Shown piece after piece: positions 16,119 to 25,900 of a stretch of 34,422 nt of DNA; within the stretch, counting starts at the first letter, position 1; every line of letters starts with the position of its first letter. The DNA comes from an uncultured Oscillospiraceae bacterium (GTDB lineage Bacteria; Bacillota; Clostridia; Oscillospirales; Oscillospiraceae), in NCBI GenBank assembly GCA_947584295.1, contig CANPWM010000019.1:1-34422 (forward strand). Reading direction: 5' to 3'. The translations under genes were made by a program, and so were the position numbers. The notes under the pieces are model-generated. The model was given only the letters and a program-made list of their open reading frames with translations. It ran no database searches and had not been told where the DNA came from.

Positions 16119-16805
16119 GTGAATATAAAGGAAATCTTTTACAAGACCCTGATTGCCGGGGATTCGTACAAAACCTTGCTGAAAGGCTTGGGCGTGACAG
16201 TACAGATTTCACTGCTTTCCGTGATACTGGGGACGCTTTTGGGAATGGTCATCTGTGCCATGCGAAGAAGCCGGTTTCGGGTGATTCGCACCGTTGCCGC
16301 AGGGTACATTGCCGTCATCAGGGGAAGCCCGGTATTGCTGCTTTTGATGCTGATGTATTATGTGGTGTTTGCCGGCAGCAAAGTGTCCGCAACGATAGTA
16401 GCCGTGGCGGCCTTTTCCCTTCACACGGGTGCCTATACGGCGGCTTGTTTTTATTCCGCTATCAACGCGACGGACGCCATGCAGGCTGAGGCGGCAAGGA
16501 CGCTGGGATTCTCCAAATGGCAGGCTTTTATCCTAATCACATTGCCACAGGCGGCAAAAATAGCAAAAGGAACCTATCAGTCTACAATCGTCACCCTGAT
16601 CCAGTGGACCAGTGTGGTGGGCTATGTTACCATTACCGATTTGACCAGGGTCATCAACAATATCGGCAGTCGCACGATGGAGCCTCTCTTTATGATCCTG
16701 GTGGGACTGTTGCTTTATCTTGGCATGGCCTATATCTGCTACGGTGCGTTTGCCTTGGCGGAAAGGCTGGCGATCTTGCGAAAGGAAAGGAGGAGAGGGG
16801 CATGA
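16119..16805 (+). CDS. Polar amino acid ABC transporter permease (HisM/GlnP-like)
   Basis: A 228-residue inner-membrane permease of the polar amino acid importer family. About five hydrophobic helices are visible, including VQISLLSVILGTLLGMVICA and PVLLLLMLMYYVVFAG. The cytoplasmic EAA loop that docks the ATPase is present as AEAARTLGFSKWQAFILITLPQAAK. The GTG at 16119 is chosen because AGGTGA lies eight bases before it; an in-frame GTG at 16107 falls inside that site. The stop overlaps the ATPase start as ATGA. Its helix-loop order closely matches the permease segment of the 1135-residue protein further on (22918-26325), so the two are paralogues. Confidence 0.92.
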   Translation: MNIKEIFYKTLIAGDSYKTLLKGLGVTVQISLLSVILGTLLGMVICAMRRSRFRVIRTVAAGYIAVIRGSPVLLLLMLMYYVVFAGSKVSATIVAVAAFSLHTGAYTAACFYSAINATDAMQAEAARTLGFSKWQAFILITLPQAAKIAKGTYQSTIVTLIQWTSVVGYVTITDLTRVINNIGSRTMEPLFMILVGLLLYLGMAYICYGAFALAERLAILRKERRRGA

Positions 16806-17902
16806 GCATGATCCGGGTGGAAAAGCTGTCCAAATCCTTCGGTTCTTTACAGGTACTGAAGGAGGTTGATCTGACGGTTGAGAAAGGGGAACGGATCGTT
16901 ATTATCGGCGGTTCTGGCTGTGGAAAAAGCGTATTCCTACGCTGCATGGATCTGCTGGAAACACCGGACGAGGGAACCGTATTTATCGGGGACAACGAAT
17001 TGACGTCGCCAAAAGCGGATCTGAACCGTATTCGGCGCAAGGTGGGCATGGTCTATCAGGGGTTCCATTTGTTTTCCAACATGAATGTGCTGGATAACAT
17101 TACGCTGGCACCGATAAAACTCCTTGGCCTGCCGCGGGCGGAGGCGGAGAAGAAAGCGGAAACGCTTTTGGAGATGGTAGGGCTTCTCAGTAAAAAATAT
17201 ATGATGCCCGACGTGTTGTCCGGGGGGCAGAAACAGAGAATCGCCATTGTACGGTGCCTAGCCATGGAGCCGGATATCATGCTTTTTGACGAACCCACAT
17301 CGGCGCTTGACCCCACTATGGTGGGAGAAGTGCTTGCAACCCTGCGGCTTCTGGCAAAGCAGGGAATGACGATGGTGATCGTTACCCATGAAATGGCCTT
17401 CGCAAGAGAGATTGCCACAAGGATACTCTATTTTGATGAACAGGGCATCTACGAAGAGGGGACGCCCCAGGAAATTTTTGACGCCCCGAAAAAGAAGAAG
17501 ACCAGGGATTTTATTCACAAGATGAAATATTTCTTCTGGCAGATTGATGACCGGAACTTCGATTTAATGCAACTTCAGGGCAATATCCGCAGCTTCGCCG
17601 GAAAGTACGGGATGGATGAAAAAAGGACAAACCGGCTCCAGCTCTGTACGGAGGAGCTTATCTATGAAATGCTGGAACATGGACAGCCTGACGTCGGTGT
17701 GGATATGCAGATACAAATTTCCTTTGATGAGCGTGACGGATGCGCGGTCATCGGACTTCGCAGCAGGGGCGCACAATACAATCCGTTTGAAGCGGATACA
17801 GAGGATGAAATCCACCTGGGCGTTACGATCTTGAAAAACACCGCAAAGCGGTTGGATTATTGGTTTGACGGTGTAAATAATGAGTTGGAAATCGAATTAT
17901 AG
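16802..17902 (+). CDS. ABC transporter ATPase with C-terminal degenerate RsbW-like domain
   Basis: A 366-residue ATPase for an amino-acid importer. The ABC part (residues 1 to about 240) has Walker A GGSGCGKS (36-43), signature LSGGQKQ (139-145), Walker B IMLFDEP (159-165) and the H-loop His196. Normal members end near residue 245. Here a further ~120 residues follow, which resemble the RsbW/SpoIIAB kinase fold: LQLCTEELIYEMLEHG corresponds to the N-box helix, GAQYNPFEADTED to the G1 region ([11 protein letters not shown] in the RsbW-like domain of 20073-22916), and LGVTILKNTAKRLDYWFDGVNNELEI to [26 protein letters not shown]. The catalytic Asn and the DxG aspartate are replaced (by Glu and Ser), so it probably binds a partner rather than phosphorylating it. 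Coupled to the permease by ATGA overlap. Confidence 0.88.
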   Translation: MSMIRVEKLSKSFGSLQVLKEVDLTVEKGERIVIIGGSGCGKSVFLRCMDLLETPDEGTVFIGDNELTSPKADLNRIRRKVGMVYQGFHLFSNMNVLDNITLAPIKLLGLPRAEAEKKAETLLEMVGLLSKKYMMPDVLSGGQKQRIAIVRCLAMEPDIMLFDEPTSALDPTMVGEVLATLRLLAKQGMTMVIVTHEMAFAREIATRILYFDEQGIYEEGTPQEIFDAPKKKKTRDFIHKMKYFFWQIDDRNFDLMQLQGNIRSFAGKYGMDEKRTNRLQLCTEELIYEMLEHGQPDVGVDMQIQISFDERDGCAVIGLRSRGAQYNPFEADTEDEIHLGVTILKNTAKRLDYWFDGVNNELEIEL

Positions 17903-17914
17903 GAGGAACACAAA

Positions 17915-18751
17915 ATGAAAAAAATTCGCGGACTTATGAGTGTCGCCCTGCTTTTGGTGATGATCTTCACCATAGCGGGATGCGGACTGGAAAATTCTCC
18001 GGGGGGGGGTGAAGACATTCTCTGCGGCATAATGGATTGGCAGGAGCCCTCGGATCTGGAAATATTTCCAAAGCCCGCACTGGGCGAGTGGAAGCAGTAC
18101 AACAATCTTACATCCATGGTTCTTGACCTGAATGCCGGCAATATAGAGTATATGCTTGTGCCGTCCTCGGTGGCGGGCTATTTGAAGGCGCAGGACGATT
18201 CGCTGACCATCGCTCCCGGCGGCGCAGGCGTCCCCACGGAGATACGGATGGCAGTCCGCTCGAAAGATGCGGAGCTTTTCGAGCTTTTGCAGCAGGGGAT
18301 TCAGACCCTCCGGGAGAGCGGGACCCTCGATACGCTTATTGAGACCTACATCACGAATATTTCTACTATTTCTACCGAGTCCCCCGGAAACGCGGGGCAA
18401 AACGACGGCGACACCTATGTGGTCGGCGTGACCGGAGATCTGCCGCCGCTGGATTATGTGGCCGCGGACGGGACGCCCGCGGGCTTTAATGTGGCGCTGA
18501 TGAACGCCATCGCCGAGGAGCAAAACGCTAACTTCACCTTTGTTCAGGTGGAGGCGGACGCGCGCCTTTCGGCGCTGAGCAGCGGGAGGATCGACGTGAT
18601 CTTCTGGTACGGCAACGTGCAGGGCTATGAATCGGAACGGGACGATATTCTGATCACGGATGACTACTATACCGACGGTATTTATTATGTGACGAAGTCC
18701 TTTGATATGGACAAGATCTTGGCAGCGATGAGAGAGATGTGGGATCAGTAA
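17915..18751 (+). CDS. Lipoprotein related to family 3 solute-binding proteins, lobes in swapped order
   Basis: A 278-residue lipoprotein: signal peptide with lipobox IAGC (Cys23), so it is anchored outside the cell membrane. Residues about 50-145 look like the second lobe and C-terminal helices of a bacterial type 3 solute-binding protein (MVLDLNAGNIEYMLVPSSVAGYL, then LLQQGIQTLRESGTLDTLIETY). Residues about 165-270 look like a first lobe (VVGVTGDLPPLDYVAADGTPAGFNVALMNAIAEEQ, then SSGRIDVIFWYGN). Normal proteins have lobe I first. It follows the ATPase by 12 bases with the site AGGAGGAA, so it is the likely binding protein of that importer. The lobe reading is mine; the domain borders are approximate. 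Confidence 0.8.
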   Translation: MKKIRGLMSVALLLVMIFTIAGCGLENSPGGGEDILCGIMDWQEPSDLEIFPKPALGEWKQYNNLTSMVLDLNAGNIEYMLVPSSVAGYLKAQDDSLTIAPGGAGVPTEIRMAVRSKDAELFELLQQGIQTLRESGTLDTLIETYITNISTISTESPGNAGQNDGDTYVVGVTGDLPPLDYVAADGTPAGFNVALMNAIAEEQNANFTFVQVEADARLSALSSGRIDVIFWYGNVQGYESERDDILITDDYYTDGIYYVTKSFDMDKILAAMREMWDQ

Positions 18752-18786
18752 ATCGGGCTCTAAACCGGGAGCTCTTATCTATAAAA

Positions 18787-18821
18787 TGGCCTCATCGAAG
18801 AAAAAGCCTTTGATGAGGCCA
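18787..18821. repeat. Intergenic stem-loop
   Basis: A perfect 10-bp stem (TGGCCTCATC at 18787-18796 with 18812-18821) and a 15-base loop lie between two lipoprotein genes. It has no T-run after it on the plus strand. It may act as a processing or stabilising element inside the operon message. Confidence 0.5.
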
Positions 18822-18878
18822 CAAAATTCAACCGGAAATTGGATACGAATGGCGGATCGAGACAGGAGGCGAGTAATA

Positions 18879-19592
18879 ATGAAGAAGCAATGTAGACTTT
18901 GGATGACTATGTTTCTGCTTATGATGCTTTTGGCTTCCTGTGGGCAGAAAACGAATACCGCGGCTGCTTCCCGGTGGCAAATGGCTATGAGCGACGCGGT
19001 ATTCGCCGAGGACGAGGAGATCCATCCGCTTGTTACCCTGACAGCTGAGGACAGCCGGGTTATCTGGGACGATGCCGGTGAAAAGGTTCTTCTCTTAACA
19101 TGGCATGATTATCCAAGCGCGTGCGAGTCCGGAACCTCCATCGGGGAATACGGCGATATTTGGGCGACTTCGCTGGGCGAAATGAGGCGTTGGTTTAAAG
19201 AGAACGGGGAAAAGATAACGGATTGGGAGCTTCGGTTTTCACAGCTTCTCGGCGTGCATGTGGATGAGGGGTACACCAGATTTACCGCTTTCTGGGTATC
19301 GCCGCGGGATGTTGTCCGTCCGGCTTTTGTCACGGATGTGACGGAACAAATGGTGAATGATTACAGCCTTGTCGCCGGAGAGTGGAAGGAATGGTTTGAC
19401 GCCAACATCCTGTTTTCCTATTTTGAAAGTGATTACCCCTGGACAAGACTGGGCTATACCTACGATTGGGGCGGGACGCAGGAATATGGACTGACGGAAT
19501 TTCTGGTGCGCGACCCGTCACAGACGGAGATCGCGTTTACCTTAACGACAGATGAGTTTGTAGAATATTTAAAGGCCCCTGAAGAAGATTAG
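18879..19592 (+). CDS. Lipoprotein of unknown function
   Basis: A 237-residue lipoprotein that I do not recognise. The signal peptide ends in the lipobox LASC (Cys21). The mature part has a conserved-looking core LLLTWHDYPSACESGTSI, many tryptophans (WATSLGEMRRWF, WELRFSQLLG, WVSPRDVVRPAF) and a C-terminal DWGGTQEYGLTEFLVRD. There are no obvious catalytic or repeat motifs. The ATG at 18879 follows AGGAGG at nine bases. Being secreted and lipid-anchored within a transporter/sensor cluster, it may be an extracytoplasmic accessory, but that is guesswork. Confidence 0.75.
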   Translation: MKKQCRLWMTMFLLMMLLASCGQKTNTAAASRWQMAMSDAVFAEDEEIHPLVTLTAEDSRVIWDDAGEKVLLLTWHDYPSACESGTSIGEYGDIWATSLGEMRRWFKENGEKITDWELRFSQLLGVHVDEGYTRFTAFWVSPRDVVRPAFVTDVTEQMVNDYSLVAGEWKEWFDANILFSYFESDYPWTRLGYTYDWGGTQEYGLTEFLVRDPSQTEIAFTLTTDEFVEYLKAPEED

Positions 19593-19609
19593 AATGAGAA
19601 TAATACCAT

Positions 19610-19747
19610 ATTGAAAAATACAAAGACGGTGAAATAGACGCCAAACGGTGCCGCTATGACGCCCATACGGATCAGGGCTTTATGTTGCCCTGCGACTGGA
19701 TGGATTCCGCGATTAAAGATCAACAAAAATTATATTATGGAGGGTAA
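19610..19747 (+). pseudogene. Possible coding fragment without start codon
   Basis: Between two genes, an open frame of 45 codons ending TAA at 19745-19747 reads IEKYKDGEIDAKRCRYDAH and then TDQGFMLPCDWMDSAIKD. It looks like real protein (balanced composition, charged helix followed by a Trp/Cys segment) but has no plausible start codon, and an in-frame stop lies shortly before it. I do not recognise a family. It may be the tail of a gene removed by a deletion. It may also be chance. Confidence 0.3.
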
Positions 19748-19750
19748 ACC

Positions 19751-20047
19751 ATGAACATTCAAAAGACAGTAAACGGAACAACTTTGACCGTTAAATTGGA
19801 GGGGAGACTGGATACCACGACTTCCCCGAAGCTGGAGGAAGAGCTTAGAGGCAGTGTCGGCGGCATGACTTGCCTTGTGATGGATTTTGAGAAGCTGGAA
19901 TACATCTCGTCCGCCGGTCTGCGCGTGCTTCTGGCCATGCAGAAGATCATGAACAGGCAGGGTGAAATGCGGATTAAAAATGTGAGCGAAACGGTTATGG
20001 AAGTCTTTGAGATCACGGGGTTTTCAGATATCTTAACGATTGAGTGA
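19751..20047 (+). CDS. STAS-domain anti-sigma-factor-antagonist-like protein
   Basis: A 98-residue single STAS domain, the SpoIIAA/RsbV fold. These small proteins bind an RsbW-type kinase, are switched off by phosphorylation on a conserved serine, and are switched on by a PP2C phosphatase. The phosphorylation-site loop is present as LEYISSAGLRVLL, with Ser53/Ser54 (Ser54 aligns best with the phospho-serine). It is preceded by GGAGGG at a good distance, and its stop lies 25 bases before the start of the phosphatase/kinase gene. No sigma factor gene is found in the window. Its natural partners here are the RsbW-like domains on the following protein and on the two importer ATPases. Confidence 0.93.
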   Translation: MNIQKTVNGTTLTVKLEGRLDTTTSPKLEEELRGSVGGMTCLVMDFEKLEYISSAGLRVLLAMQKIMNRQGEMRIKNVSETVMEVFEITGFSDILTIE

Positions 20048-20072
20048 ACTCCCTTTGGAGAGGAGGCGTTCT

Positions 20073-22916
20073 ATGGTATACATACAGCTTGGGCTGGCGG
20101 CCCTGTGCCCCGCCATCGTGTCCGCCGCGTTCTATTGGAGCAATAAAAGAGCGGGCTTTTCAAAGCTGTCCGGGAAAACAAAGCAGGCCGTGTATGGCTT
20201 AGCGTTTGGGCTGCTTGCCATTTTGAGTACGGAGTTCGGCTCCCAGGTGGATGGGGCCGTGATCAGCGCCAGGGACGCCGCTCCTTTATGCGCGGGACTT
20301 GTTTTTGGCGCGCCGGCGGGCCTTTTAGCGGGCCTTATCGGCGGCGCGTGGAGATTTTTCGCGGCGATAGGGGGCGAAGGGGTATACACTGGCTTGGGCG
20401 CCAGCTTCACCACCCTCCTCGCGGGACTGCTGGGCGCGGCGCTGCGGAAATGGATGTTTGACAACAAGCGCCCCTACTGGTACTACGGCCTGGCGGCGGG
20501 GTCCGTGGTAGAGGTTGTCAACATGCTCCTGGTGTTCCTCATCAACATGGAGGATGTGCACACGGCCTTTGAGCTGGTGGAGAAGGCCACTCTCCCCATG
20601 GTCATTTTGAATGCCGGAGCGGTGACGCTGGCCATGCTGGTGGTATCCGCCATGGCAGGGGAACTCAGAAAAGTCCGGGGAAAAAACAGAAATCAGCTGG
20701 CACAGACATTTTCCCGGTGGCTGCTCCTCTGCGTCGTGCTGGCGTTTTTGGTGTCCAGCCTGTTTGTCTATGTGCTGCAGACGAGGCTTTCGGCCAATGA
20801 CGCGGAGAAAATGCTCTCCCTCTATATCGAGGACGTCCGGGCGGATATCAACGACGCCTCGGATGACAACCTTTTGAAGCTGACAAGGAAGATACGGGAC
20901 GCTCTCGACGAGACCGGGGATTATGGGGAACCGGCCCTTTTTTCCCTCCTTGATGCCAACAACGTATCGGAGATCAATATCATTGACGAAAACGGTATCA
21001 TTATCGCCAGCACCACAGAGGAGTATGTGGGCTTTGACATGGCCGGCGGCGAGCAGTCGGGCGAATTTATGGCGCTGCTCCACGGGGAAAAGGAGCTTGT
21101 GCAGCGTTATCAGCCTATTTCCCGTAACGAGGGCGTTTCCATGAAATACGCGGGAGCCGTCTTACAAAGCGGCGGCTTTGTGCAGGTGGGATACGATTCA
21201 GGACGGTTTCAGGCGGACATCGACGGACAGGTGGTGGGACTCACCAGGAACCGCCACGTGGGCGAGGACGGATTCATGCTCATTGCCAACGAGGAGCTGC
21301 GCCTCGTGAGCGACCCGGGCGGACACGAGGGGATGTCCCTTGACGTGGCGGGGATCCTTCTCACGCCGGAGGAGGACACCTATGACGCGTCCTCCGAAAA
21401 ATTCGGGAGAGAGTGGCAGATGCTCTCCCAGTCCGTCTTTGGGCAGAGCTGTTACGTGATGTACGGCGTCACGGAGGGGTATTACATCATCGGGGCCCTG
21501 CCGAAGTCCGAGGTGGTTTTTGACCGCAATATGCAATTATACACCACGGTGTTTATTGAGATCATGGTATTCGCGGCGCTTTTCGCGCTGATATACCTCC
21601 TGGTCAAAAAGCTGGTGGTGGAGAATATCCAGAAGATCAACGGCTCTCTGGAGGAGATCACAGGCGGAAACCTGAATGTGACTGTGGACGTGCGGAGCAA
21701 CGAGGAATTTATGTCTCTGTCCGACGACATCAACTCCACGGTACACACCCTGAAGGGATATATCGCGGAGGCCGCCTCCAGAATAGACAGGGAGCTGGAA
21801 TTCGCCAAGACGATCCAGGTCTCCACCCTCCCCTGCGTCTTCCCGCCGTACCCGGACAGAACGGATTTTGACATCCACGCGACTATGGATACAGCAAAAG
21901 AGGTGGGAGGAGATTTTTACGACTTCTATCTGCTGGACGAAAACCGTCTCGCGTTTTTGATCGCGGATGTGTCCGGCAAGGGAATTTCCGCGGCGATGTT
22001 TATGATGAAAGCAAAGACGCTGATCAAAAGCTTTGCCGACAAGGAGAGCGACGTATCCAGGATCCTGACGAGAGCCAACGCGGATCTGTGCGAGAATAAC
22101 GAGGCGGAAATGTTCGTGACCTGCTGGATGGGCATTTTAGATCTTAAGACATACACGGTATATTTTACAAACGCGGGACATAATCCGCCGCTTGTGAGAC
22201 ACAAGGACGGAAAGTTTGAATATTTTAAGACCCGTCCCGGTTTTGTCCTGGCGGGCATGGAGGGCGTGAAGTACAAAAGCGGCGAATTAAAGCTCATGCC
22301 GGGAGACGAGATCTTCCTTTATACGGACGGCGTGACCGAGGCAACGGACGCCCACAACGAGCTTTACGGCGAGGCAAGGCTGAAGGCCGTCCTGGACAGG
22401 CTGGAGGGCGCCAGCGCAAAAGAGATTTGCCTGGGCGTGAAACAGGATGTGGACGCTTTTGTGGGAGAAACGCCCCAGTTCGACGATATGACGATGCTCT
22501 GCCTTCGTCTTACGCCAAAGCACAGCATTACGGTGGATCCGCGGGAGGATACCATGCGGGCCGTGGTGTCCTTTGTGGAGGAGACGCTGGCGCTGGCTGA
22601 AGTTCCCGTGAAAATTGCCATGAAGATGAACATCGCGGCAGATGAGATCTATTCCAATATCCAGCGTTACAGCGGCGCGACAAATGCACAAATAGAGTGC
22701 GCGGTCAGTGAAAACAGGCTCACTCTGGTATTTGAGGACAACGGGAGTCCTTACAATCCGCTTGATAAGGAAGACCCCGACACGACCCTTTCGGCGGATG
22801 AGAGGGAGATCGGCGGACTTGGCATTTTTATGGTGAAGAAGACAATGGACGATGTGTCCTACGAGTATTCGGAGGGCATGAACCGTTTGACGCTGAAAAA
22901 GAGCTGGGAGGCATAA
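20073..22916 (+). CDS. Membrane sensor with PP2C (SpoIIE-type) phosphatase and RsbW-like kinase domains
   Basis: A 947-residue protein combining sensing and both arms of a partner switch. Residues 1 to about 200 form several membrane helices resembling the 5TM-LYT type ([18 protein letters not shown]). A helix at about 214-236, an extracellular Cache-like region (about 240-488), a helix at 489-512 and a HAMP segment follow. The PP2C domain (about 597-812) keeps its metal ligands: GGDFYD (Asp614), ADVSGKG (Asp632), YTDG (Asp752) and FDDMT (Asp804/805). The last 125 residues are an RsbW-like ATPase with intact N-box ADEIYSN (Asn862), DNG (Asp889) and GGLGIF. The ATG at 20073 follows GGAGAGGAGG. 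The STAS protein just upstream is the expected substrate of both activities. Confidence 0.92.
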   Translation: MVYIQLGLAALCPAIVSAAFYWSNKRAGFSKLSGKTKQAVYGLAFGLLAILSTEFGSQVDGAVISARDAAPLCAGLVFGAPAGLLAGLIGGAWRFFAAIGGEGVYTGLGASFTTLLAGLLGAALRKWMFDNKRPYWYYGLAAGSVVEVVNMLLVFLINMEDVHTAFELVEKATLPMVILNAGAVTLAMLVVSAMAGELRKVRGKNRNQLAQTFSRWLLLCVVLAFLVSSLFVYVLQTRLSANDAEKMLSLYIEDVRADINDASDDNLLKLTRKIRDALDETGDYGEPALFSLLDANNVSEINIIDENGIIIASTTEEYVGFDMAGGEQSGEFMALLHGEKELVQRYQPISRNEGVSMKYAGAVLQSGGFVQVGYDSGRFQADIDGQVVGLTRNRHVGEDGFMLIANEELRLVSDPGGHEGMSLDVAGILLTPEEDTYDASSEKFGREWQMLSQSVFGQSCYVMYGVTEGYYIIGALPKSEVVFDRNMQLYTTVFIEIMVFAALFALIYLLVKKLVVENIQKINGSLEEITGGNLNVTVDVRSNEEFMSLSDDINSTVHTLKGYIAEAASRIDRELEFAKTIQVSTLPCVFPPYPDRTDFDIHATMDTAKEVGGDFYDFYLLDENRLAFLIADVSGKGISAAMFMMKAKTLIKSFADKESDVSRILTRANADLCENNEAEMFVTCWMGILDLKTYTVYFTNAGHNPPLVRHKDGKFEYFKTRPGFVLAGMEGVKYKSGELKLMPGDEIFLYTDGVTEATDAHNELYGEARLKAVLDRLEGASAKEICLGVKQDVDAFVGETPQFDDMTMLCLRLTPKHSITVDPREDTMRAVVSFVEETLALAEVPVKIAMKMNIAADEIYSNIQRYSGATNAQIECAVSENRLTLVFEDNGSPYNPLDKEDPDTTLSADEREIGGLGIFMVKKTMDDVSYEYSEGMNRLTLKKSWEA

Positions 22917-22917
22917 A

Positions 22918-25900
22918 ATGGCGATACGATCGAAGAAAAAATCCTGTCTTACCCTGGCCTTGCCGATCCTTCTTATAAGCCTGCTTCTTGGGGGGTGTGG
23001 GAAAAACGGCGGGAAGAGCGCGCCGATAACCGATATCCGTCAGCTGGACGGACAGGCCATTGGCGTGATGACCGGCTCCAGCTTTGATGTCCATACAGAC
23101 AATCTGATCGAGGACGCGGATAAGCAGTTTTATGACCGGGTCCCGGATCTGGCTCTGGCGGTGGAGCAGGGGAAAATCGCCGGTTTTCTGATGGACGAGC
23201 CCATCGCCCGCCTGCTGTGCATGGAAAACCAGGCGGTGACTTACCTTCCCGATGTGCTGGTGGAGGAGAGCTATGCCGCCGCTTTTTCAAAAACAGAGCG
23301 CGGCGCGGCGCTGAGGGATGAGTATAACGAATTTTTGGCGCAGATCAAGGCGGACGGCACACTGGAGGAGATCGACGGGATCTGGATAGGCACGGATGAG
23401 AGCAAAAAGGTGGTGGAGGACTGGACGTCCTTCCCGGCAGAGAACGGCGTCATCCGGATGGCGGTAAAAACCGACGTCGCGCCCTTCAGCTATATCAAGG
23501 ACAACCAAATCGTCGGGTATGATATTGATATCATGGTTCGTTTCTGCAAGGCCCGGGGCTACGGGCTGGAGGTGACCAGCGCGGAGATCGCGTCTATTTT
23601 CGCGGGCCTTGCCACCGGTACATACGACGTCTCTGCCACCGGCATGACGGTGACGGAGGAACGGTCAGAGAGTGTTAATTTCGCCGTGCCGGATTACACC
23701 GGCGGCGTGGTGGCGGTGGTGGCAAACCATGGGCAATTTGAGGCGCGCTTTCAGACACTCCAGGATTTTGCCGGTACAACAGTGGGAGCGATGACGGGTA
23801 CCATTCATAACGAGCTTTTGAACGATGTCGTCAGCGGCTGTGAATATCAGTATTACGATGATTTTTCCGCTCTGCTTCTGGCGTTGCAGTCGGGTACGCT
23901 GGACGCCGCGGCGGCCGATATGCCCATTGCCCAGCTGGCGGTGGCCAGGCAGCCGGATCTTACGATATTTCCTGAAACGGTGGCTCCCGACACCTACGGC
24001 TTGGGATTGCAAAAGGACAGCCCGCTGACAGATAAGGTCAGCGCTGTCATTGAAAGATATACGCAGGACGGCACACTGGACGCCCTGCGGGAAAAATGGC
24101 TGGGCGCCGACGAAAGCATTAAAACCATTGATGTGGGCGAATATGACGCGCCCAACGGCACCCTGCGGTATGCCCATGACTCTACGCTGGAGCCTATGAG
24201 TTATGTAGGCGGAAACGGCCAATCCCTTGGATATGAGGTGGAACTGGTCTCGCTTATTGCCAAAGAACTGGGGATGAAGCTGGAAATCACCCAAAGCACC
24301 TTCAATTCGCTGATCCAGATGCTCAGCACCGGGCGGGCGGATATTGTATCCGGCGCCATCAGCATCACCGATGAGCGGAAGGAACGCATTGATTTTCCCG
24401 CCACACATTATGTCGGCGGTTCGGTACTCATTGTCAGAGGCGAAGACATGGGCGTGTCCGTAGAGACGGAAGAAACGGGCTTTTGGGCCGGGCTGAGAAA
24501 CAGCTTTTATAAGAATTTCATTCAGGAAAACCGGTGGCAAATGATCCTCTCAGGCCTTGCCGTCACGTTTGTCATCTCCATCTTTTCGGCTTTGTTCGGC
24601 ACTGTGCTGGGCTTTTGCCTGTGCCTGGTGCGCCGCAGCCGCAACAGAATCGCCTCCGGGATCACGGCGGCCTTTATCCGGCTGATCCAGGGGATCCCTG
24701 TCCTGGTACTGTTGATGGTGTTGTTCTACGTGGTATTTGCCGGCGCGCGACTTAACGGGATCGTCGTGGCCATTATCGGCTTCTCTATCAACTTTGGCGT
24801 CTATGTCTCCGAAATGATCCGCACTGGCATCAACGCCGTGGACGCCGGCCAGTGGGAGGCGGCGTCCGCCATGGGCTTTGGACGGGTCAAGACGTTTACA
24901 AAGATCATCGCTCCCCAGGCGGCGCGGCATATTCTGCCGGTATACAAGGGCGAATTTATTTCCATGGTAAAAATGACGTCTGTGGTGGGGTATATCGCGG
25001 TGGAGGATCTGACCAAGGCCACCGACCTTATCCGCAGCCGCACCTTTGAGGCGTTTTTCCCGCTGATCCTGACCGCGGTTTTGTATTTCCTGCTGGCATG
25101 GTGCCTGACCCTCCTGCTGGGACTGGTGGAGAGGAAGATCGACCCCCGCCGCCGGCGCCGGGAACCGAAGGGAATCGACAGGAAAATTTCCCTGTCGGAA
25201 ATTTCGGAGGAACCGACGACCGGGCAAAACGGGGAACCGGTGATCACCATTGCCCATCTAAAGAAGGTATTTCCCAACGTAACGCCCTTGAAGGATGTCA
25301 ATGCCGTCATAAATCAAGGGGATGTTATCTCCATCATCGGCCCTTCCGGCACGGGTAAAAGCACCCTTCTGCGCTGTATCAATCGGTTGGAAACGCCGAC
25401 GGAAGGACAGATCGAGGTGTTTGGCCAGCCAGTGACCGGCGTAAAGCCGGCGCAGCTTGGGGCCGTGCGCCGCCGCATGGGAATGGTATTCCAGAGCTTT
25501 AACCTGTTTGCCCATCTGACGGTGATTGAAAATATCATGCTGGGGCCGGTAGAGCTGCTGGGCTGTACCCGGCAGCAGGCCTATGAACGGGGAATGCGAT
25601 TGCTCTCCAGCGTGGGCTTGGCGGAAAAGGAACTCAACTATCCGGATGAGCTTTCCGGCGGTCAAAAACAGCGCGTCGCCATTGCCCGTACGCTGGGGAT
25701 GCGGCCGGAGATCGTACTCTTTGACGAGCCAACCAGCGCGCTGGATCCTACCATGGTAGGAGAAGTGCTGGCAGTCATCCGCACTCTCGCCGAGCAGGGG
25801 CTGACCATGCTCATTGTCACCCACGAGATGAAGTTTGCCAGGGATGTATCCACGCGGGTATTTTACATGGACGAGGGCGTTGTTTACGAGGAAGGGACGC

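Noticed and set aside
16517-17902. Longer ATPase starting at 16517
   Set aside because: The extra N-terminus lies within the permease gene in another frame and has no ABC-like features; the ATG at 16802 overlaps the permease stop and gives the normal MSMIRVEKLSKSFG start.
17915-18751. Binding-protein gene as a frameshifted pseudogene
   Set aside because: The frame is uninterrupted, has a good ribosome binding site and lipobox, and the swapped lobe order is repeated in the giant importer.
18787-18821. Terminator between the two lipoprotein genes
   Set aside because: The stem has a 15-base loop and no T-run on the plus strand, so it is listed only as a stem-loop.
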